Origin: Ypsolopha sequella
Lineage: Eukaryota; Arthropoda; Insecta; Lepidoptera; Ypsolophidae
Direction of reading: 5' to 3'
NCBI GenBank assembly: GCA_934047225.1
Contig: OW203988.1
Span: 10,760,229 to 10,824,228 of the forward strand
Length of the DNA: 64,000 nucleotides
In this document: piece after piece, positions 1 to 9,500 of the stretch
How positions within the stretch are numbered: position 1 is the first letter of the stretch
How the letters are laid out: every line of letters begins with the position of its first letter
Notes under the pieces: generated by a model
Told to the model about the DNA's origin: nothing
The model's input: only the letters and a program-made list of their open reading frames with translations
Databases searched by the model: none
Position numbers and translations under genes: made by a program

Positions 1-458
1 TTCCTTTCTCCCAAATAGAGCTAATACTTTGATGATACTCCCAAATAATGTCTAATCTATCTCTCGAAATCAGTAAAGACCTACATGATGTACTGTTAAC
101 AACAGTATTTAATAATTCTTTGTATTTGTTATCAAACCTCACCATGTGGTCCACACATTTTTCACACACCCGCACTGGTCTTGCATTCTGAATAGAACAT
201 AAAGTAAAATCAGATGCATACTGAGCATATGTATTTAATATATCTGAACACTCCTTGGGGAATGGTAATATATATCCTGTTGTAGTTTCTTTACTGAAAA
301 CAAAAATAAATTCCCAAGTTACTTAAATGGTATTATAGAACTTACCTACAGATACAATTTTTTACCTTAGTAACTTACAGTACTGAAATATCAGCTGTTA
401 GAACATGATTACTATAATTTAGTAGAGTAATAATTAGGAAAAATAGCATTCTCTCCAT
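1..458 (-). CDS. Ostm1: OSTM1-like lysosomal membrane protein, 5' part only
   Basis: Two coding exons read on the minus strand: exon 1 at 458-379 and exon 2 from 293 to beyond the left edge. The start ATG at 458 opens a hydrophobic signal peptide (residues 1 to about 21). The donor GTAAGT follows 379, the acceptor TTTCAG precedes 293, and the phases join cleanly (CT+T). Exon 2 encodes the cysteine-rich luminal domain, with the family-like strings ARPVRVCEKC and SCRSLLISRDRLDII. OSTM1 is known as the accessory subunit of the ClC-7 chloride/proton exchanger in lysosomes; that role is inferred from the family. The C-terminal half and transmembrane segment lie outside the window. Identity rests on recognising the family pattern. 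Confidence 0.85.
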
Positions 459-495
459 GAAAGTTTTTCTTTCAAACGAGATCTTTCAATTCAAA

Positions 496-612
496 GCCGT
501 TTCTGGCTTCTTTAAACGTGTCTCAGCACATTAGTTCCGCCAAAATCAAGCGAAAAGACTCACTGGAAGTTTTACAGTTTAAATTTTTCCCAAACTTGAA
601 TTCTCAAGCGAA
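496..612. repeat. Dispersed repeat copy in the OSTM1 upstream region
   Basis: This stretch is repeated in inverted orientation at 4567-4715, inside gdl intron 2. Shared blocks include CACATTAGTTCCGCCAA and GGCTTCTTTAAACG. The copies differ by point changes and small indels. It starts about 40 bp upstream of the OSTM1 start codon, so it may be part of the 5' UTR or promoter. Confidence 0.6.
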
Positions 613-673
613 GAATCTTTGTTTTGTTCTTGTCTTGTTGTTTTCTTCGTTTCAGTCAGTCACAGCTGTCACA

Positions 674-884
674 CCCTGCGTTCCGAAATAGAATTACAAT
701 GGCTCATAACATAAGCCATTCACTTCATACTTACGTAATCGATTTTAGCGATTTAATTCTATTTCGGACCGCAGGGACAGTCATAGACCCTGCGGTCCGA
801 GATAGAATTACAATGGATCATAAGGCATTCACTTCATACTTTCGTAATCGATTTTAGCGATATAATTCTATTTCGGAACGCAGG
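674..884. mobile_element. Two tandem copies of a ~100-bp MITE
   Basis: Copy 1 is 674-776 and copy 2 is 788-884. Each begins CCCTGCG(T/G)TCCG and ends with the inverted complement, CGGACCGCAGGG or CGGAACGCAGG. Both share an interior containing CGTAATCGATTTTAGCGAT. Eleven bases separate them. The TIR-like ends and short coding-free interior point to non-autonomous DNA elements; the superfamily is not identified. Confidence 0.7.
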
Positions 885-1002
885 AAGAGTGTCACAGTCA
901 GTCAGAGCTCAGAATAGTTTATTGGTTGAGAGAATAAGAGTCAGAGCCAGGGTTGGATTCAGACCCTCGGAAAATTATTGTCTATGGGAATTAAAAATAT
1001 AC

Positions 1003-1700
1003 TAAGGCTACGTTTCAAATCCTGTGATCTTCGTGCGAAATTTCACTCGTTTTTAAGAAAGAGAGAGCTATATACTAGAAAGAGAAAGAAAGATCTGGTT
1101 TTGAAACGCTTGCGAGTGATTCCCGTGAAAAAGCGTTTTGGAACGGTCTGGCTGGAGTAACACACGTCAAGTAAATACATTACCTCAAATCAAAATAAAT
1201 AAATAAAATAAAGTACCTAATAAAGAAGGAATTGAACCGATACAGATTGCTCTTAATATGGATGGCATTGCCAACTTTTCATTTGCTGGAAGCCATAATC
1301 CTGTCGGAGCAGTTTCGAAAAATTTTTACCGTATTCGCACGGAAATGTGGAATTCTATTTTCAAAATTTGTCCGAATCCCAAGAAAACTCCGAAATGACA
1401 ACTGTCAGGCGAATTTTATCGGTACCCAGACAGAGTTAGAAATCGCACCGAAAGCGTTTCAAAACACTTAGCGTAACTGTCAGGTAACAGGTCCTCTAAA
1501 AAGGCCGCTTTGTATGAATCACATTATGATTCTGTTGTAATGCCGTCTCTTTTGCACGCATGAAGAAACTCTGTCTCTATCCTACTTTCAAATCATTTCA
1601 TGATTCAACCAAGTCGGCCTTTTTAGATCCCCTGGGGGATCCCCTGGATTTGTTTACCCTCGGTATCACTCGGGTCGATTTTTGAACGCTGCATTCGAGC
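1003..1700 (-). mobile_element. TIR element copy A, carrying a nested MITE
   Basis: This matches, in inverted orientation, the complete-looking copy B at 2852-3437. The outer end reads AGGCTACGTTTCAAATCC. The match continues across 1501-1630, where a MITE has been inserted, then resumes at the TTTACCCTCGG stretch near 1655 and fades near 1700. No coding region is recognisable. Confidence 0.65.
1493..1632 (+). mobile_element. ~140-bp MITE with CCTCTAAAAAGGC ends
   Basis: The left end is CCTCTAAAAAGGCCGC and the right end is GCGGCC-like inverted sequence, TCGGCCTTTTTAGA. The interior carries GATTCTGTTGTAATGCC and CTTTTGCACGCATGA. Two more copies stand side by side at 48250-48390 and 48391-48535. 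This copy interrupts the older element at 1003-1700. Confidence 0.7.
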
Positions 1701-2851
1701 GAACGAGGAACTAACTCTACGAGGAAGAGGAACGAGGAACTCTAATTCGAGGAACTGCTTTGACAACTCGAAAAGCAAAATGTTGCCACTTTTCAGCCAG
1801 TGCTGTCATATGGATATCACAAAATTGACGGCGTTTCTTATACTCGAAAACTCATACGGTCAAGTGACGCAAAATTTAACAATAATATTACTTAACACTA
1901 TCTTTTCGAAAATTATTTCCACATGGCCTTTTTAGTTTGCTTTTCAGTTATCATCGAAAATAAAAACTTGCAGTTTTATAAAAGTTAATTATGAATCTTT
2001 TAAAACCGTAACGAAATCTCAGTAATTGTCAACATAAGACATGTTTTGTCAGCTTAAAAAAACAGGTATCCCAGTAGCACCATTTTGTTTATAATTACGA
2101 ATGTGATTTCGAATGCAAAATTGATAGAGATAATAAAGGTATATCTGCAAATTCAAATTGTAGGTAGTAGAAGCTGTTTGCGAAAATATGTGACTGTGAA
2201 CGGGAAAAGGTATGTACCACTTTGTCAATTCTTGTTTCTAACAAGCAGTTTTTTCTAAATGTGTCCGATGTGAAACGAAAAATTAGAAATTTATGAAGAA
2301 ATCTTACGTGTATTTCTTGAATTCTTTGATATTAATGTTATTGCAAAATACACATTATATTTTAAACAACTTATCTGACCCAGACTAGTCAAATGGTGGG
2401 TTTTTATTTTACAATCATCGGTTCATTTTATGTCTCGTTTATATTTACGTCGTCGTTCCTTACGGACACTTGCGAGTTATTTTGAGGAAGTACTATGTAA
2501 ATACAAAATCACGTAATTATAAGTAAAATTTTGTAATCGGTCGCGCTGACCGTTGTTGAACTCGTTGACTCGGGTGAAGGAGCATACGTCGTATCATGGA
2601 ACAATTGAAAAATGTCTCGATCATTCAATCATCTGACTGATCAACAAGATGGACGTTTATCTCGATTGTAAATATGAACGATTGCGATTATCTCGATTGA
2701 TTAAATAAATCGTAAACGCGCTTTACTACCATACGTCATGCTGTAGTAAATATCGATATCAGCATTTTGACGTATATCTTTCCCTATTTTTATTTTTCGA
2801 ATAATGGCAACACTCTATCTGTCAAAGCAGTACCTCGAATTAAAAATATTA
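1701..2851. other. Non-coding interval between two inverted element copies
   Basis: AT-rich, with no reading frame or splice-bounded exon I can support. It contains a cluster of ATCGATTGAT-like words near 2620-2700. It may be part of a larger element bounded by the inverted copies on either side. Confidence 0.4.
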
Positions 2852-3437
2852 AGGGTACGTTTCGTAACGTGCGATTATCACTCGGAGCGATGCGAATTTT
2901 ACCCTGCATCGTTCAAAAATCGACCCGAGTGAAACCGAGGGTAAACGAACTGTTACCTGACAGTTGCGGTAAGTGTTTAGAAACGCTTTCGGGAAATGTG
3001 AATATCGCACTGACAAGTGCGATTTCTAACTCTGTTTGGGTACCGTTAAAATTCGCCTGACAGTTGTCATTTCGGAGTTTTCTCGGGATTCGGACAATTT
3101 TTGAAAATAGAATTCAACATTTCCGTACGAATACGGGAAAATGTTTCGAAACTGCTTCGACAGGATTATGGCTTGCAAATGCAAAGGTTGCAATGCCATC
3201 CATATTAAAAGCAATAGGTATTTAGGTACTTTACTTAATTTATTTATTTTGATTTGAGGTTATATATTTACTTGACGTGTGTCACTCCAGACCGTTTCAA
3301 AACGCTTTTCTCACGGGAATCACTCGCAAGCGTTTCAAAACCAGATCTTTCTTTCTCTTTCTAGTATATAGCTCTGTCTCTTTCTTAAAAACGAGTGAAA
3401 TTTCGCACGAACATCACACGTTCTGAAACGTAGCCTA
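2852..3437 (+). mobile_element. ~590-bp TIR element copy B
   Basis: The left end AGGGTACGTTTCGTAACG and the right end, read in reverse as AGGCTACGTTTCAGAACG, form imperfect terminal inverted repeats of about 30 bp. The body matches copy A (1003-1700) in inverted orientation. The short open frames inside do not resemble any protein I know. Probably a non-autonomous DNA transposon. Confidence 0.65.
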
Positions 3438-3543
3438 ATAGTGTTGTGTTGTATTGTTTTCTTTTTGCGGTTAAGTTTGGTTAGTCTTAGTTTTATTGTT
3501 TAGCAGCAGATATCAAATATATTTATTTATAATTTGTAAGATT

Positions 3544-6500
3544 ATGGATCTTGATGAACCCACACCGGAAGACTTGCAAAGAAAATTATATTTTTTACTT
3601 GACCAATTACAAGCTATGGCTCGGGAATTGCCACCGTAAGTCTCATGTTTTTGTACAATATCTTAATCACAAGTTCCGGGGCTGGAACCTCTTGGGTTTA
3701 ATATTCAGGTAAGGTACGTTTACAGCTCTGTGGAATCCATCAAGAGTAACATTCTGAAGCCTCGAGAACAGCACGAAGGAAGACCCTGCGATTCCAAACA
3801 AACCAAGATGTTAGACGTCAGAGTGTCGATAAGGGGGCACGATCTTTCTAAGTATTTTTTTCCCATAGTGCCCCTGACTCTCTTAATTTACACGGTACCT
3901 CATTCCCTAATCACAACTGAATAAACACATTTGTCAGTGTGGAGAAGGGGGCACAGCCAAAGGATTTCTAGGTTGTCTTAAAACAATAATCACAAAGCTC
4001 CATTATGTTCTGTGACTTGCCATACCTAACCTTCTAAAATAACTTACTCTTCTGGACTGAAGGATGTCTGGGTTCCAATTATTTGTTTTTTTTTCTATTG
4101 TGCATTTTTCCCATTTCCGCACCCCGACCTTTACTTGAGCTGACAAAAACTGTATTTTTAGAAAAAATAAATACTGTTTTTAATTGTAGTACCCTGTCTA
4201 ATAGCAATGGCTAATGAATAGATATGTGTATAATATACTATATATCTATGTGCTCAATGTGTATTTTCTTTACAGCAAATACCAGATGAGAGTTCCAATT
4301 GAGTTGCTCTCTGGTCTAGCTAACTGCCTCTTAAATGATACAATATTTGAAATAGTCAAAGGTCTGATGGAGATTCAACATGTCACTGAAAAGCATCTCT
4401 TTCAGCAGAGGTTGCAAGTTATAAACAAACATACATGTGAGTTTACTACTATTATATGTATATTCTTGTAACAATGAACTACAGCTGACTAACAATTACT
4501 CTTACCTAAGTACATAAATTATTTTGTTGTACTCATAGATGTAGAAGTGTACTATATTCTATGTTTGTAGTTTCACGCTTGAAAATTCAAGTTTAAAGGG
4601 GGGGGGGGGGGAAATCTACTGAAAGCTTCCTATGAGTCTTTTCGCTTACAACAAGATATTGGCGGAACTAATGTGCGGAGACTCGTTTAAAGAAGCCAGA
4701 TAAAACGGCTAATAATAATAACATGTGTATTCTAGTTTCTAGTAATAGTAGAAATCTATATTCACTCTGTTCTAATAGTTACACCATTCCATGCGCAAGG
4801 GTGCCCCAATTTCTAATTAAATTATTTTAAACGACAATTGAAAAGAAATCAAGGTTATTATAAATAAGTGCTAAGTAATAAGTTAATAACATGAATGTCT
4901 GCAAATTATTATTATTATTATTATTTATTTAATTAAAATATATAACATTACAGCATAATACTAACACGTTATACATTTCACACAATATTTATATACATTT
5001 CACAAAAGAAAATAATTATACAGTGAATTAAAATAAATAAGTAATTAAACAAAATGACGCTCACAGAACTCCTGACATTTATTACTCACACTCGTAAACC
5101 TGTCAGCAAACAAATCACATTCTGGTTCTAACGACAACAGTGCGTTGAGGGAGGATAGTGTGCGCACTAACGGAGACTGACTGCGGGCGACTGTGCGTAC
5201 TGATGGTACCGATAGCAGTACGTGCTTGCGAGCCCTGAGATATTTATCTGGCACAAAGAGACGACATACTAAACTAGTGAGCTGTGGACAGTCTGATTCT
5301 CCACGCAACATATGACAGACTGTAACAAGTTGCTCACAGTTTCGTCGGACTTCAAGTGAATTAAAACCCAGCATACCTAAAAGATATTTTGTCGGGTACA
5401 TAAAAGGATAGTACCCATATTTCTTTTTGTAGAGAAAACGGAGGAACGCTTTCTGCACTTTCTCCAGCAAGAGCACGTATTTTGCTTCATGAGGGCTCCA
5501 GACGACGGCCCCGGTTTCTATCTTGCTTCTCACTAAAGCTGTGTAAAGAAGTTCTATTGCTTTAGGATTTTGGAAATCCCTAGCATTGCGAAGAACGAAA
5601 CCTAGCCTTTTGGAGCAATTAGCTGCCAGGTTCTTCATGTGCTCATGGAACGTAAGAGTCGTGTCAAATGTTACGCCAAGATCTTTTATTGAGTTCACAC
5701 GAGCTATGTTTTCGGATCCTAGAGTATATGTTGCTGTATGGCTCTGTGTTGCCCTCGTAAAAGACATACAAAAGCATTTGCTGGGGTTAAAGTGCAGCTT
5801 GTTCTGTACACTCCAGAGATACACAGCATCCAAGTCCCTCTGTAGTAGGTTACAGTCGGCCGTTTCTCTTATGTTGATTATCAACTTGAGATCATCAGCA
5901 TACAGAAGACTGGATACGTGTTCCAGGACATCCTCTATATCATTTATCATTATGACAAAAAGAAGTGGGCCAAGAATTGAACCCTGACTTACGCCTGATC
6001 GTGTATGGTAAGGTTTCGAAGTGTAACAACCATACTTGACATACTGCTGCCGATCTCGAAGGTAGTCGGCAAACAATCTGAGTAGTTTCGGAGCAAACCC
6101 AAAGGTACATAGCTTTTCAAGTAGGACGTCATTATCTACTCGATCAAAAGCCTTTTTAAAGTCAAGATAGGCTACGTCCACTTGAGAGCCGTTGTCCATA
6201 TGCCCGGATATAGCATCAACGAGAGTCAATAGATTTGAGTTGGTTGACCGACGACCCCTGAATCCGTGCTGCGAATCTGACAAGTATGGCTGAACTTGTG
6301 GACACAGTTTCCTGTGTAACACGGACTCAAAAACCTTTCCCAGGGAACAAACAATAGCGATCGGGCGATGATCCTCGACTCGAGAGTGGTCTGAAGTTTT
6401 AGGAATAGGGCTCACGCGAGAGAGCTTCCATCTAGACGGGTATTTGCCACAAGTCAACGCAAAATTAAATACAAAACATATGGGCGTTGTGAGAACGTCG

Positions 6501-9500
6501 GCACATGCTTTTAACACGTAAGGTGGGATGTTATCGGGTCCTGTGGAGCTACGTGGTCTTAGTTTACGAAGCGCTAATTCGACATCACGCTCTGACACTT
6601 CTGTAATTTCAACGTGATTGGCAGTACGCTTGGTATCAGCACGATTTGTCTTTTCCGCGCTTAGTGTAGGGCAATCAGGCAAAAATACGTCGGAAAAAAA
6701 GTTTGCAAAAGCGCCCGCTGCTGCTTCACCAACATGCTCTGTATCTTCATGGGTTACCTTGGGCTCAAACCCACCTTTTGACCTAAGATTCGCTACGTGC
6801 TTCCAGAAGGCTCTCGGATCAGCTTTTATATTAGTTTCGACGTCACGCACATAGTCATCATATCTAATCGCGATTTTTGACTTCACCGCCGACCTAACCT
6901 TACTGAAAGATTCATACACCACTCTGTCTTTTGTTTTTTTCCATTTTCGATGGAGTGCTGCTTTTTGGTTTATATCGTGAATTAAATCACCGGTAAACCA
7001 CACAGGAAACCTTCTCTGGCTACTCTTGGATCTAATTTTCTTTGGTATAGTAACATCAAAAATATCATAGATAATGTCATAAAACAATTCCACGGCGGTG
7101 TCGACATCTTGACATTGATAAACACTGTCCCATGAAGCCTTCCGAAGCAGATTGTAAAAGAGCACAAAATCCCCTTTCGAAAAATTCCAGTCACGTTGTG
7201 GACTTATGTTACTCGGCTCTAATCTGTCACCACAGTGGGCTTTATGTGCCCCAGCTATTGGGATCGCAATTTCCAGCGGAGGGTGGTATTTATCGGTGTG
7301 GGCAACCAGACCAATATGCGCTGCACTCACATCCACCCTACCCCGACACTCCTGCGTTAGTACCACATCCAACTTACCACCATGCTCATTCATCACCTCA
7401 TTATTCTCTATCATACCACATACATTAATAAAAAATCCATAGTAATTTATAATATTTAGAGACGCACTATTTAAACTTCTAAGCAAAAAATAAGTATGAC
7501 GAATTTTCTCAAAAAGCAACATTCAATCTAAAATTTTAATGATCGTCCGTCACAGTACTGAAAAGCATGCCCATTAGTATAACCTTCCTAGAAAACTTTT
7601 TTATGCACAGATAAACTAAAAAACTTAACTAGTGCAAGCAATGATATACAAGCTGCGGGTAATCAGGAAAAGAAGACTGTTGGTATAAAAGTGTTCAGAT
7701 AATTATAAAATATTCATCACTGGGGCACGGCTGTGCCCCGCGCGTGTAATGCGAGTGTTAAGGGTTGATTCTCCATATTTGTTACAAAATGTTAACAAAT
7801 AATTATAACAGCTAAAATACTACTTTTAGATTAGGGAAATGTATAACAATAGTTTAATATATGATAAAACATATTTTAAATAATATTATGTTTAATCATG
7901 TAGTGACCGAGTGTAGTGTAGTACAGTGCGCGCCAATCTTTTAGTCGCCTCTGAAGCTAGCCCCAAGAATCGACGCATTAGCCGTTTTACGGTGTCAGGG
8001 GGACGTTACAGGAGCGAGGGCGCGGAGCACACCCGCCTGTTCGGCAGGTGTCAACACTATGCGTTAGTGTTAGTGCTACGTCCGTACACTGCACACGCGC
8101 GCGTTGCATGAAAAGTACGTTCGTGGAAAAAATTCTATGATTCGTTAAGTTAATCGTTGAATCTGTTTGTGTTGCCTTTATTTGTTGTTTTGTTGATTTA
8201 GTTTGTTAAAGTTTATTGTTGTTGTTATGCCTCGCGGTCGTTATAGCGTTTTAAGGCGACAATGTAGGAAAATGGTGTTTATATTAATTTGTTTTAATTA
8301 AACAGTTAAGATTGCACTAAAATACTAATATATATATTAAATTAAATAGGTAGGTACAACAAGTACACCTTCCCATTTATAGTAAACATTTAATAATCAA
8401 CCGTTGATATTATTGTTTCCTTGACTGTACCTGCGCAAGCTTGCACTCGTAACTCAATCAGAGGCGACTAAAAGATTGGCGCGCACTATAACCATGTAGT
8501 AATTGAATGGGTGGAGCTGCCTACGCATGTATTTATATATGTAACCTATTAGTATGTAGTATATAGGATGTTTGGTCATCCGCCTGGATTCGTGCTGGGG
8601 GCTCGGTTGGTGATCATTGAACCTTGTTCCTGGTCCCTGGCCGGATCTCCGGTATGGGTTCGGGTGGTTGATTGGATTTCACCTTGTATAATATAAATTT
8701 TTACCTATCATTTTAATCTTATACATATATATATATATTGCTACATAAATTAAATAAACCTTTAATTTAGTTCATGTACATTTATTATATATATTTTTAT
8801 TAGGTTAAAGTTGACGTGTAAAAAGTGTATTATGTATACCTATTTTGCAAAATAAACTATTTGAATTTTGACCTATTGTTATACATTGCTCTTATCTAAA
8901 AGTAGTATTTTGGCTGTTATAATTTTATTTCTTAATATTTTGTAACAAATATGGAGAATCAATCCTTAAGGTACATGGAGAGGCCCTGGTTTTTGTCGGA
9001 ACAGTCATGTATTTTACTGACATTGTAGCATTTCCCAAGTTGTGTTCAGGAGTCCCTCTTAAAACTTTACACCACTATGTACCCAAGTAGGCATGGATTT
9101 AAATTTATGTCAAGCTGATGTGCTCTTGTCATAATGTTGGTTAGCACATTTTTATCCTTAATATCCATATACATATTGTAACCAGGGTTCAAATCAGATT
9201 GTTATAATAAAAAATAAAATGGATAATACCTTTTTGTTATTTTTTAATTAATTTAATATGTTTCCATTCTAGTATTCTGTTCACTGTTCTGTTTCAGTAG
9301 AAATACGAAACATGATAAACACTGTTCAAAGTCCAGAGGAACAAGAATTGCAAAAAACAATTCTTTTGCGGAGACATAAAGAAGAATTAAAACAGACTGA
9401 CATGAAATTGGTCATACAGTTAGACCAAAAGGTAAATGATTATAATCCTTCAATGTACAGGGTGTCCAGGGGAGGTAGGGGGGGTGTGAAACCGCCATAA

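Larger units (their letters stand above)
7757..8970. mobile_element. Foldback element with ~95-bp arms, containing two nested insertions
   Basis: The left arm 7757-7852 and right arm 8871-8970 are inverted copies sharing TTGATTCTCCATATTTGTTA and CAATGTATAACAATAG-like blocks with few mismatches. Between them lie a second TIR element (7925-8487) and a LINE 3' fragment (8508-8874). The outer arms therefore appear to be an older element split by later insertions. Confidence 0.65.

Noticed and set aside
5586..7442. Several plus-strand open frames of 60-130 codons opposite the LINE ORF2 in gdl intron 2
   Set aside because: They are antisense shadows of the intact minus-strand reverse transcriptase frame and show no family features.
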